DNA from: Schizochytrium sp. TIO01
Lineage: Eukaryota > Sar > Bigyra > Thraustochytrida > Thraustochytriidae
Assembly: GCA_004764695.1 (NCBI GenBank)
Contig: SMSO01000014.1
Span: 6,128,029-6,192,028, forward strand
Length of the DNA: 64,000 nucleotides
Reading direction: 5' to 3'
In this document: in pieces, positions 32,109 through 42,293 of the stretch
How positions within the stretch are numbered: position 1 is the stretch's first letter
Layout of the letters: every line of letters begins with the position of its first letter
Notes under the pieces: model-generated
Databases searched by the model: none
What the model saw: only the letters and a program-made list of their open reading frames with translations
Told to the model about the DNA's origin: nothing
Made by a program: the position numbers and the translations under genes

Positions 32109-32854
32109 ATGGCACTATGGTACAATGGCACAATAAATAGCACAATGGTACAGACTGACATCTTGGAACCGAGTTCTGTTCTCGAGGAGTGCAATCTTCG
32201 CGGGTTCCACCGGTTCGACAACGGTAGCCACTTCGAAGGAAGTTCTGCCGCCCATCGTACTTTTGCTTTTGCTGAGCCCCTAACAGCTCGCTCCGCAGTG
32301 CGTGGAAAACCTGCACTACGGAAGAGCAGCTCGCGATCACAGAAAGAGAAGTTCATCAGACAGAGTGATGTCAGCCAACAGGTTCGGTCGGCCTGTGTAT
32401 TATTATACCCATGGGGCTCAACCCTCAAGAGCTCAAGAGCGCGACTTCCTTACAAGTGCCGCCTGCCTTAGACGCTGACTTCTAGCTAGCTCTAGCTAGC
32501 CGGCCAGCTAGCACCTCGCTAGCGCACTCACGGTTCAGATCTGCCTTACGAACCGAGACAGCGAGCAGAAGAACTTACAGGCAAGCAGAAACTTACAAGC
32601 AAGCAGAAACTTACAAGCAAGCAGAAACTTAAGCAAGCAAGCAAGCAAGCAGGCAAGAAAAGTAGTGGGTCAAGCAGCGAAATGAAAGGGACTGCGCGGC
32701 ACTGGCAAACCAAGCGGCCAACCGAGAGCCCACGGACTCGTTCAAGTTCAAGTTTAGGCTCCAGTTCTGGTTTGATCGTCGCGCATCGATTTGCGAATCA
32801 CTGCTGCAGAGGGTTTCCTTTGAGAACGGCAAGACCATCGAAAGATGGCCATGA
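32109..32854 (+). CDS. Candidate two-exon orphan gene, about 153 aa
   Basis: Exon 1 (32109-32381) starts at an ATG in the context CACAATGGC and has protein-like composition (TDILEPSSVLEECNLRGFHR). A GTTCGG donor after CAACAG is weaker than others. Exon 2 (32666-32854) follows AAAAGTAG and reads WVKQRNERDCAALANQAANR then FRLQFWFDRRASICESLLQR to a stop, in matching phase 0. The 284-nt intron contains AAGC repeats and three copies of a GCAAGCAGAAACTTA-type unit. Without splicing, exon 1 alone is a 120-residue ORF to 32471. No family is recognised. The strongest argument is the regular amphipathic character of exon 2. Confidence 0.3.
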
Positions 32855-33706
32855 CAGGAAGCCACTTTATCAATTCGTTTCTGGGGCCGCGAGGCAGAAG
32901 CAAAATAAATGAAATTGATCGCGTTGCCGCCGCGAGTTCACGAAGGGTCCAGCACAGGCTTTGAGATGATAAGTTAAACGAAGCGATGCATCAGAATTAG
33001 GAAACCTCGGTAAGGCTATCCCTTAACGAACACCGGCGTTTATTCATCCGTGAATGGCTGCTCTTGTGGCGTTCATCGTATCACTGAGGTTCCTCCCCGG
33101 CGGCTTCCAGAGCTCGGCTTGAGCCGCTCACCATGCATCGCTACACTGCTGCTGCTGCGTAGTAGTAGTATTAGTAGCAGGTGGTGGTACCTGAATCCAC
33201 AGTAAAGAGCCCGCTTATTCTTTGGTTGATTGGTTGATTGGTTGATGTATTGATTCATGATCCGCCACGCCTATGCCACTGCCTGTCTGTGTCTGCTATG
33301 TCTGCTATATATGAAGTGCCTTCATATATATATACATATATATACTCGACTACAGAACAGCAATGGCTCATAAACGCCCCAAACAAAGCCCGGAGACAGC
33401 TAGCTTACGAAGAGTGCAATTAGTTAGTTAGTTCGTTGGCCAATTCGCTCAGCTCCTGAAGCCTGGGTAACTCAGTCCTCTTCGTGACGACCCTGACATC
33501 CTCTCCATTGCCTGACTGAGTTTGTGGGTGAGTGAATGAATGAGAATGATGAATGAATGAATGAATGAATCAGTGGGAACCACCACGATTGGCTGTTGCA
33601 GTCCCAAGAACTCATTCTTCTGCATTGGCCGCAGCAGCTTTCGACACAGATGCAAATTGGGCACTGCTGTCCTGTAGCGAATAGCGAGAGGCCGCGGTCT
33701 GCATCT

Positions 33707-33925
33707 TCAGCTCGAGGGGTAGTTCTCGAGGTCGCTCTGAGCAGCCTGGAAAGCCTTCTTCAAGAGTGAGTGAGTGATTAAGTGAGTGAGTGAGTGAGTA
33801 AGTGATTGAGTGAGTGCGAGTGTGGTTGAGCGGGTTCTTGGATTTCCTTCGGATGCCGCATTCAAAACACAATACTGAGAGTCCCCAAATTCCAACACGA
33901 GCGCTCTCATTCTTCCAACAGTCAT
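33707..33925 (-). CDS. Orphan ORF with an in-frame tetranucleotide repeat, 72 aa
   Basis: Minus-strand ORF from the ATG at 33925. The N-terminal half is ordinary (MRALVLEFGDSQYCVLNAAS), the middle is a translated TCAC repeat (Thr-His-Ser-Leu units), and the C-terminus is again ordinary (LLKKAFQAAQSDLENYPSS) before a TGA. The frame is the same on both sides of the repeat, which argues weakly for coding. No homologue is known. Chance is possible. Confidence 0.25.
   Translation of the reverse strand: MTVGRMRALVLEFGDSQYCVLNAASEGNPRTRSTTLALTQSLTHSLTHLITHSLLKKAFQAAQSDLENYPSS
33764..33820. repeat. (GAGT)n tetranucleotide array
   Basis: About 13 copies of GAGT with GATT and AAGT variants, lying inside the minus-strand orphan ORF. 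Confidence 0.93.
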
Positions 33926-33935
33926 TTGTTTACAA

Positions 33936-34044
33936 ATAAACAAACAAACAAACAAACAAACAAACGAAAAATTAACCAAAGAAAGAAAACATCTTTGAAA
34001 GAAAGGAAAAAAAAGAAAAAAAAGAAAAAAAAGAAAAAAAAAAA
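33936..34044. repeat. (AAAC)n array and polypurine tract
   Basis: Seven AAAC units (33936-33965), then an A/G-only tract built of GAAAAAAAA units to 34044. The purine tract is one arm of the recurring pyrimidine/AT/purine pattern. Confidence 0.9.
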
Positions 34045-34978
34045 GACTGCGCTGTCTGTTTGGTATACTGATCAGTCAATCAGTCAGTCAGTGAATCAAT
34101 CGATCAACTGCTCTGAAGGTGAGGCCAAGCCGAGGAAATCCGCAGGTAAGGATCTGCATTTTCTCGCTCGCTGGCGGGATCCCAGAGGCCATTGAGCAGA
34201 CACAAAGATAAAGAAGCCTTGGAGTGGAGCGAGCTCTGCAAAAAAGAAGTGAACTGAGACTTTCTTTAATTAACAAAAAAGAAGAGAAACCGGCTGCGCA
34301 GAAAGAAAGGAAAAGAAACGAAAAGAAAATAAAAGAAAAGAAAAGCAGGAATTCGCGGACAGAAAACTCCTTCCTTCTCTATTACTTGCTATGCCTGCAG
34401 TAAACACACGATTATTTTTTTTTTAATAATAATAATAATAATTAGTAATGTAGTTCTTTAATTTTCTCACATAAGAAAACGAATTGCGGCCATCGTCAAA
34501 GCGAAGCAACGTGAATGAAGCCCTGTCCAAACAACGCCAACGCCAAAGCCATGCGCACCGACAGCGGTTATTGTTATTCATTGCACGGCTGTCTGTATAG
34601 GATGCTGGCCGAGGCAAGCTCGTCCCTTTTGTAGCTTACAATACCACCACGAAAGAGCGGCCCTGGACATCGCAGTGCCACTTACTGCCTACCTCCAGAG
34701 CTATTATATCCCCAATCATTGACGAACGAACGAACGTGTTGTCCTTAGAACATTACATTCGTCTTCCGTGCTATTCGTTTCGTGTTTCTCCTACAAAACG
34801 AAACGTCGAATCGACAAATAGGCACCATACGAAGATCGAAGCTGCAAAAGAAAGATGCTGTGCTGTTCTCTTCTTGGACCACCTTTGCCGTTGGATTCTC
34901 GTCATCGTCTGCTCAGCCATGGCCGTTTTGTTTTGAGCGTATGAGCAAGAAACGCGACAGTTTGTCAGTCAGTTTGTG

Positions 34979-35221
34979 ATGGTGCCAGTGCGAGCAAAAC
35001 GAGGCCCAATGGAAGTCTACCAAACCCTGAGTCCCACTGTTTGCGTGGCCTGTTTCATGACTGGTTGTGGCTTTTGGTTTCGAGGTGCATGCTTGCTATT
35101 GTTGAGTTGGTTGAGAAAGCCTACTCTCTACAGGATCTCGACTTGCTGCAGAAACCAGGTTCCTATTCCATTTGAGCTTGCAATATTGGTTTCTGAAGCT
35201 CATTTATCCATTTATGCATAA
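34979..35221 (+). CDS. Small Cys-rich orphan ORF, 80 aa, doubtful
   Basis: ATG-started ORF (MVPVRAKRGPMEVYQTLSP) with a hydrophobic, Cys-containing middle (VCVACFMTGCGFWFRGACLL) that could be one short membrane helix. The C-terminal third looks less protein-like, and a splice after about residue 36 is possible. No family is recognised. Confidence 0.2.
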   Translation: MVPVRAKRGPMEVYQTLSPTVCVACFMTGCGFWFRGACLLLLSWLRKPTLYRISTCCRNQVPIPFELAILVSEAHLSIYA

Positions 35222-35437
35222 AGCCGGGACCTCATATGCGTGGCTGTAGACCATTCCGCCGCATCCATTGCTGTACAGAGTTCGCCCTCTTGGCGGAAAT
35301 AAACAAACAAATAAATAAGCAAACCAATGAATCAACGAATCAATTCGCTCGCGTACAAATTAAAGCCGAGATACTGTTCTTCTTCGGATTTCCAGCACAG
35401 CCCATGAGCGGCTGAGTACTCAGTTAGTTATTTTGCA

Positions 35438-35811
35438 TGTTTGTTTGTTTGTTTGTTTGTTTGTTTGTTTGTTTGTTTGTTTGTTTGTTTGTTTGTTTGT
35501 TTGTTTGTTTGTTTGTTTGTTTGTTTGTTTGTTTGTTTGTTTGTTTGTTTGCTTGTTTGTTTGTTTGTTTGTTTGTTTGTTTGTTTGTTTGTTTGTTTGT
35601 TTGTTTGTTTGTTTGTTTGTTTGTTTGTTTGTTTGTTTGTTTGTTTGTTTGTTTGTTTGTTTGTTTGTTTGTTTGTTTGTTTGTTTGTTTGTTTGTTTGT
35701 TTGTTTGTTTGTTTGTTTGTTTGTTTGTTTGTTTGTTTGTTTGTTTGTTTGTTTGTTTGTTTGTTTGTTTGCTTGTTTGTTTGTTTGTTTGCTTGTTTGT
35801 TTGCTTGTTTG
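35438..35811. repeat. (TTTG)n array, about 93 copies
   Basis: 374 bases of TTTG, interrupted by a few CTTG variants (35551, 35771, 35791, 35803) clustered near the 3' end. Because the unit is four bases without a stop, all three frames of each strand stay open, encoding Cys-Leu-Phe-Val or Lys-Gln-Thr-Asn. These frames are not genes. Confidence 0.98.
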
Positions 35812-36325
35812 GAATTGCAGGCTTTCTTTCCACCCGTGAATGATCGTTGCAGACCGTTTGTTTCTCGACTCGGATTCAAGTTCTTCGTCCTTCGTGGCGA
35901 AAGAGACTTCCACAATCGTAGTCACCTTCGAATCCGATGCAGTTCTTTCCCCTCCCACTGAGAGAGAGATTAAGAGGCTGAGAGATCAAGGACTGAGGGG
36001 GATAAAGAGACTGAGGGGCGATAAAGAGATTGATGCATTGATTGAAAGGGGTAATTAATTGAGTGATCGACTGGATCTGCAAATCATCTCATGGACCCCT
36101 CGTCCTACTACTTCAACGCCAGCAGGTGCCGCTTCTTGCGACCGAGAGCGCAATATTTGATTGACCGCTTTCCTTCGATCTTTCCATTCTTCATTTTTCA
36201 ATCATCATGAAAAAACAAAGTACATTAGCAACCAACCCTACGAAAGTAAATCAACTCTGCAATCTAAAAATACTCTAACGCGCGCTCTGAAAAGTGCTAC
36301 TACAGTATTATTGAATAGGCCTTCT

Positions 36326-36606
36326 TTGTTTCATTGTTTCATTGTTTCATTGTTTCATTATTTATTTGTTTGTTTCATCGTTTCATTGTTTCATTGTTTC
36401 ATTGTTTATTTGTTTGTTTCAATTGATTTGTTTGTTTCATTGTTTCATTGTTTCATTGTTTGTTCCATTGTTTCATTGTTTGTTTCATTGTTTATTTGTT
36501 TGTTTCAATTGATTTGTTTGTTTCATTGTTTCATTGTTTCATTGTTTGTTCCATTGTTTCATTGTTTGTTTCATTGTTTATTTGTTTCTTTGATTGTTTG
36601 TTTCAT
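36326..36606. repeat. (TTTCATTG)n array with an 86-bp higher-order unit
   Basis: Built of GTTT and CATT tetramers. An 86-bp block containing the marker CAATTGATTTG occurs twice in tandem (marker at 36420 and 36506), so the array also grew by duplication of long segments. Confidence 0.92.
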
Positions 36607-37164
36607 TCTCGGCACGATGGTGGCCACGGCCTCTCAGCCCTCATCAGTCCTTCGAGCTGGGCACGCCTGACGCTTCCATGGCTCCCGAGCGACGACCGAG
36701 ACGGATTCCGCTGCAGCTCGCGTGCATCGGCAGAGACGGTCGCGATACTGCGCAGGTCGCCGAACAGGGCCAGCAGGTGGGCGGGCTGGTCCAAGCTCGC
36801 TTTTGGTCGATGGGCTGATCGTGGTGCACAACTCTTGACGGCGCGAGCAGCGCGAGCAGAATTCTTGGCGCTTTGGCTTGCCCGAATACGGCTGGAGCTG
36901 GTGCTGGTGCTGGCGCTGGTGCTGGCGCAGAGATGGTATGCGAGAGCGAGAGGGCTCTGGCTGGGAGGAAGGCGCAGCAGGTTGCCTTCCGCTTCAAAGT
37001 TTCTGCGAGCAGAATGGAGCGTGGCACGGGCCTCGTGACTCGTAGCCAACTGGCTGGTTAGCACATCTTCATCACGGTTCGTGGTATCTGCTAGGAATCG
37101 TTTGCAAGAAGACCTCGATGAAGGGCTGCTTCTCAATCAACTGCTTCGATTGGGCCTCCAGCAT
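36603..37164 (-). CDS. Candidate two-exon orphan gene, about 165 aa, doubtful
   Basis: Exon 1 from the ATG at 37164 (MLEAQSKQLIEKQPFIE) ends at 37114 before a weak GTCTTC donor. A 64-nt intron ends with CTAAC and CCAG at 37050. Exon 2 (37049-36603) continues in phase (TSHEARATLHSARRNFEAEG, later PAHLLALFGDLRSIATVSAD) to a stop at the edge of the CATTG array. A GCTGGT/GCTGGC hexamer run (36894-36931) encodes Ala/Ser/Thr repeats inside it. The weak donor and absent homologue keep confidence low. Confidence 0.2.
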
Positions 37165-38767
37165 TGTCGCAGCTGACGCAGCGAGTTTGTGTTGCAATGG
37201 CGGCACGTTTATGATAGATATCCTTTTCGAGCTCTAGAGTCCAGACCCTTTGCCGTTGACTCTTGGCATGCCTGCTCAAAGCCACAATAAGCTCAAGCCA
37301 ATCGATCGATCAATTGATCGATTCTCTATTCAGCCAAGCCAGACGAACGAGCGAACAAACGAACGAACAAACGAACGAACAAACACTGAAGATAGCTCTG
37401 GTCTTTAAAGCCTCTCCAGAGCAGCCATCTTCTAGTACCCATCGATTGTGTCTATCGATTGTCTCGATCTCTTCAAGCCCAAGCTGTGCTGTGCATTCCC
37501 ATTCCACTTTTTGCGTTCTAGGCAGAGAGTAGTAGGAGGGGGGAGAATGTTAAAGACAAAAAGAAGCGGTCAGAGCAAACGAGCAAGCAAAAGACGCTCG
37601 TTGTTTTGTTTTGTCTTGATTCGCTCACCACATAGTATGTCGCTTTTACTGCTAAGTTCTTGGAGTTCCTTGATTTGTAGTACCTGTATATCTAGCTAGA
37701 AACTTGAAGAGTTCTGTTCAACCCTAGTAAGTAGGTAAGCTATTGGTCGCTCCGCTTCTTTTGTTGTTTTCCATATTTTGTTGCAATAGCTATGGACCCT
37801 AAGCGCATTCTATGGCTACGTAGCTGTCGCAGTCATTTCTTCTTTCCAAGTACAATTTAAACATACGTATCATTATTCATTCTTTTATCAAAAACGTTTT
37901 TATCTCATTTCGTTTTTATTTTTAATAATAACACATTTAAAACAATTAAATAAAAAGTACATTTAACGAAAGAATGAAGGGGAAAGAAAAAGAGCGCATG
38001 ATTTATTTATTTTGTTTATTTATTTTTCCGAGTTCTCGGAATTTGGATCCGCCTGCATATCTTCCTATCCTCCACTCTTCCGAAATCCCTTTTTGGCGTT
38101 TTGGCGCAGAGAAAGATTACGCAATTCTGACTTATAACTTATTCATTCATTCATTCATTCATTCATTCATAAACTCACTCAAACCTCACTCACTCTTTGG
38201 GCAGAGAAGCAGTTGGGGCCCGACTATAATTGGCTGCCCATTGGTGCGACTCGCGTTAACTTGCTTATGCATTTGCTTACTGGCCTCGAGTTCCCACGCG
38301 TTGTGCAAAGTCGCCGTCATCGAAGCGTCGAAGCTCCATAGTGTACAACTTGGACTTTCGCTGCCGAGGACAGCAGATATGATAACATGTCCATCTCCAA
38401 AGCACATTGCGCAGTGGGAAAGATCGCTTTTCTTTCCTTTTAAAGGGGTCAGCGATGGCAATCGTTAATTCTATGGACTCGCTTACAAGTCAATCAAACA
38501 ATCAATCAATCAAACAATCAACAACACAACACAACAAAACAAAACAAAACCAAGTGAGAGCAGGGACAATTGGCCATCACGATGGTGCAGCCATCTCCAT
38601 ACTAAACTAGTATGTGCACACCCGTGGCAAGGAGGCTTCTGAGTGTATAGCTCGCTCGCTATCTATCGATAGAGCGTTTATTAGATTAAAAGTAAACAGA
38701 GCGAATGCGAAATGATTTATATGTTTTTATATTGTACTATGGCTGATGCAGATAACTTGACTAGAAG

Positions 38768-38910
38768 CACATATACATTCACTCACTCATTCACTCATTC
38801 ATTTATGTATGTATGTACGTTTGTTTGTAAGTTTGTATGTTTGTATGTTTGTTTGTTTGGTTGCTTGTTTGTATGTTTGTTTGTTTGGTTGCTTGTTTGT
38901 AAGTGTTTAT
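38768..38910. repeat. (ATTC)n and (TTTG)n mixed array
   Basis: ATTC/ACTC tetramers pass into TTTG with TATG, GGTT and GCTT variants. A 28-bp stretch ending GGTTGCTTGTTT is present twice in tandem. Confidence 0.9.
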
Positions 38911-39036
38911 GCACTACTGTTTGCCATGCGTCGAGGGCCTGCTCGCGCGTTCGGCCCAAAGGATAGATACCAAGTGCCGCCTAAAGTTCGAGCGCCATCA
39001 GGAGTTTGCTTGCCATTCTCAGGGTTGAATTGCAAT

Positions 39037-39186
39037 CGATCAATCAATCAAACAACAAACAATCAAACAAACAATCAAACAAACAATCAAACAAACAATC
39101 AAAACAATCAAACAAACAATCAAACAAACAATCAAACAAACAATCAAACAAACAATCAAACCAACAATCAAACAAACAAACAATCA
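39037..39186. repeat. 12-bp (CAATCAAACAAA)n array
   Basis: About ten copies of a 12-base unit made of three tetramers (CAAT, CAAA, CAAA), with single-base variants. There are no unique spacers, so it is a minisatellite and not a CRISPR array. Confidence 0.95.
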
Positions 39187-41274
39187 AATAACGAATGTCT
39201 CTCTGTCATTTCCTGCAGTATTTCTTTCCTTCTCTTGGCTTTGCAACGGATGATAAGAAAAGTAAGTTTCCTCTCTCCAGTTCAATCGTTTGTTCAATCG
39301 TTCGCTGCTCTTCCACCGCGATTTTAAGACTACAAGAAAAGAGCAAACAAACACTGAGGCATTCAGAAATAAGTGACAATGAAGAAGCAACCACGCGAGG
39401 AAAGTCACTTAGTCTGTACAATAAATAACATTGAAATGCTGCAAACTTTGCTTTGTTTGTCGCTCCACTTCTGAGAAACTACTGAGTGGCTTTCGTCGCC
39501 TCTGATTGCCTGCTGCTTGAGCTGTCTGTCTTCGTTGAGGCCTCTTCGTCGTGGATCGAGGGAGTAAGGATGACCTCGTTCTGCACGCGATTGGCCGTGT
39601 AATGGTCGATGAGTGAGTGAGTGATTTGAGCCTAAGGCGCTTCTTCTTTCTTCTTCTTTTTCCTTCTTCTCTCTTCTCTCTTTGAGGCCTTTTCAAAGGT
39701 GACACGCGGCGAAACATAAAAGCCTCTCAAGGCGAAGCTAGGCGTGTTCTACCCATAACACTAAGGGTGCCTGAGAAGCGTCTCGTTTTATAAAAATATT
39801 CGTTCTCTGTAATTTATAAATGAAAAAATAAATAAACAAACAAACAAACAAACAAACAAACAAATATTATATATTATATACATACATGTGTCATATCACT
39901 GACGTGAATAGAATGTGATAATTCCACATAGTTTTTCACTGTCAAGAAAAGGGAAGAAAGAAGAAACGAAAGTGAGGAGCTTGGTAGGAGCGCCTAAATG
40001 ACTGCTATGACGAGGCAGAGGGTGAAAGCGCGAGAGATACGGCTTCTTGAAAGTGAAGAAGAAGCCCTGGCAACATAAAGAAAGTCGCGCATACATAGCA
40101 GATGAATGAATGCATGAATGAATGAACTCAGGAAGGAATGAAGCAGCGAAGAAGCGGTGAGTGACGAAGGAAGTGACAACAACCCCCTTCAGTTGTTGTT
40201 TTTATTATTGGTAGGAGGTACCTGCGTGGCTGCCCTCTGCCAAATAGATGCCATTTGTACTAACGACTATTCAGCTTTTGGCCTCCTTAGTTCGCCTTAG
40301 AATTCTTTGCTTTTTTGTTCTTCTAAAGTTAAAGTTATAAAAAGAAATGTAAAACTCGTCATGTTTCCGCCGTGTATAAAATGCTAAAGCTGCTCTTAGA
40401 GACTGACTGAAGAGAATGTTGCTTGGTAGACTATTCGTTAGTGCTTACGTAGGAGTTGCTTTAGAGGAAGAAGAATAATTTTATTTTTCCCCTGTGTTTC
40501 TTTTTAGTTTTAGAAAATGTAAAAACTATAAAGACTGACTTTGATTGATTAATTAATTGATTAATTGATTGATCGATTCTCTGATCAAACGATTTATTTG
40601 TATAACAAATTCGTAATATTGACCAGGAGGGGAGCAAGCGCTGCAGACTGCAAAGCCTTGGCCAAAGCCGTGGCCAACCCGTCGAAGTACGCTCGCTCGA
40701 TCGATCTCTTGCTTTCCCTCTTGACCAATCGATTGGTTGATCGACTGACAAAACGTACCTACTGCCCGAGACCTGGAGTCGACGTGTTTGTTTGGGGAAC
40801 GAGACCACAAAGACGAAGTACATTACTTTGATTGCCTCCGAAGCAAAACAGCAACTGGAATAACAAGGACCCCGACAACAAACAACCTCGAGGACAAGAG
40901 CTCCAACGACTTTTCAGCTCGCTCAACAAGTGTAGTCCTCGAACGGGGCGCCCAAACCTCACGCCTGCTGTACTGCAGAGCCCGGTGCTGTTGAGTGTTT
41001 TAGTATCTCCTTTTCTTTTAATAGGACCAGCGTCATCGACGGCGTCATCATCGCTGTGGATCCACGTTGTCATCAACCAAAAGTTGTCACAGCCTACACG
41101 CTCGTGTTCACTTCGCCGCATTTGACGATTACTGGTGACCGGCCCTGCTCGAGCATACCTCCCCCAAGGGCCCGAGGAAGGCTTCTCCGGTGTTGCAAAC
41201 GGAGAGCCTCGATCACTTAGTTGTCTTGTCATTCATTCATTTATCACTTATCTTTAATCACAAAATCAGTCAAG

Positions 41275-42293
41275 ATGCTGCACGGTATTGAGGTCGTGGC
41301 TTTCTCGCTAGTCCTTGCACTGATCGGCGCTGCTTTGAGGCTATGGTAAGTAAAAATCACTGCAAAACGCAGACTTCTCGCAGGCATGGTCTTAACCTTG
41401 AAACGATGGAGGTCAGCATTCTTGAGACAGGTCCAGATGCTCGCTCTTTTAGCTCTAAGAAATACCAATTCAAAGAGAGGCCTATTCGATGCGCATCAGG
41501 GTCTATTCAACCTGCCACAAGCAAGCTACTGCAGATCTTTTCGTGACAGGCGTCAAGAATATGGTTTAACGAGGCGGTGCTTTAAAATACGTTCATATTG
41601 TGTTATATTGTGGAGGAGGGCGTACACATCCTGAAAACGATCTCAAGACTAACGGACTGACCTTTGAACCTTTGAAAAAACTCTGCAAAATGTGATGTGA
41701 TCCCATATAATATCAACAGGATGTGCTTGAGACCAAGGTCGAAGCGCACAATCAAGCTTAAATCGACGGAGAAGTGCAGCACCCTGATGGTGCTTGGATC
41801 TGGTGGGCACACAACAGAGATGCTCGCCCTCGTGCAAGAAATGTCTGAAAGGTATGCCCCTCTCCACGTTGTTGTTGCGGACACTGATAAAACTAGCCTG
41901 CCCAAGTTTGAAGCAAGCAGCCCGCGCTTATCTGCTCGCGCAGACATTCACACCATTCGCCGTAGCCGTGAGGTCGGTCAAAGTTTTGTGACCTCTGCGT
42001 GGACTACTGCTGTAGCCACCCTCGACAGCATCTTTGTAGTTTTGCAGTCGAGGCCAAAGCTCGTACTTTGCAATGGACCGGGAACATGCGTGCCTGTCGT
42101 AATCGGTGCCCTTTTGCTTCGGTTCCTTGGCCTGGGTGACCCCTGCATTGTTTTTGTTGAGAGTTTTTGCCGTGTCAAGACGCTTTCCCTCTCCGGTAAA
42201 ATCCTTTATGGTTTGGCCGATAGATTTATTGTGCAATGGCCGGAGCTTGCTGACCAATTTCCTCGCGCGGAATATGTTGGCACATTGTTCTAA
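41275..42293 (+). CDS. ALG14: ALG14, UDP-GlcNAc transferase anchor subunit (two exons)
   Basis: ALG14 recruits the catalytic subunit ALG13 to the cytosolic face of the ER, and the pair adds the second GlcNAc to dolichol-PP-GlcNAc in N-glycan assembly. Exon 1 is 41275-41345 (start context GTCAAGATGC), the intron 41346-41719 (GTAAGT ... CAACAG), exon 2 41720-42293; the split codon makes Trp. The protein is 214 residues, normal for the family. Exon 1 codes the N-terminal membrane anchor (VVAFSLVLALIGAALRLW). Exon 2 has the family motifs MVLGSGGHTTEML, VLCNGPGTCVPVV, IVFVESFCRVKTLSLSGKIL and the end QWPELADQFPRAEYVGTLF. Splice phase and motif continuity make this model firm. It stands alone in repeat-rich flanks. 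Confidence 0.93.

Larger units (their letters stand above)
32855..34978. other. Repeat-rich spacer
   Basis: Contains (GTA)n-like runs (33158-33180), GATT and GTTA repeats (33222-33245, 33421-33436), a TATA-rich run (33325-33345), GAAT repeats (33541-33572), a minus-strand ORF (listed), AAAC repeats, purine tracts (33985-34044, 34300-34350) and an (AAT)n run (34424-34442). No conserved gene. Confidence 0.5.
37165..41274. other. Repeat-rich spacer before ALG14
   Basis: Holds GAACAAAC (37341-37384), ATTC (38142-38170), AATC/CAAA (38478-38550), ATTC/TTTG (38768-38910, with a 28-bp unit duplicated), a 12-mer array (39037-39186), AACA (39828-39861) and TTAATTGA repeats (40543-40570). It also has pyrimidine/AT/purine elements (37870-37985, 40470-40525). 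A GTAAGT donor-like site at 39263 has no convincing exon. 40620-41230 is more GC-rich. No gene is supported. Confidence 0.5.

Noticed and set aside
35420-35961. Six long open frames through the (TTTG)n array
   Set aside because: They are frame-independent translations of a four-base repeat and carry no other protein sequence of note.
39037-39186. CRISPR-like regular array
   Set aside because: The unit is 12 bases with no unique spacers, in a eukaryotic genome; it is a minisatellite.
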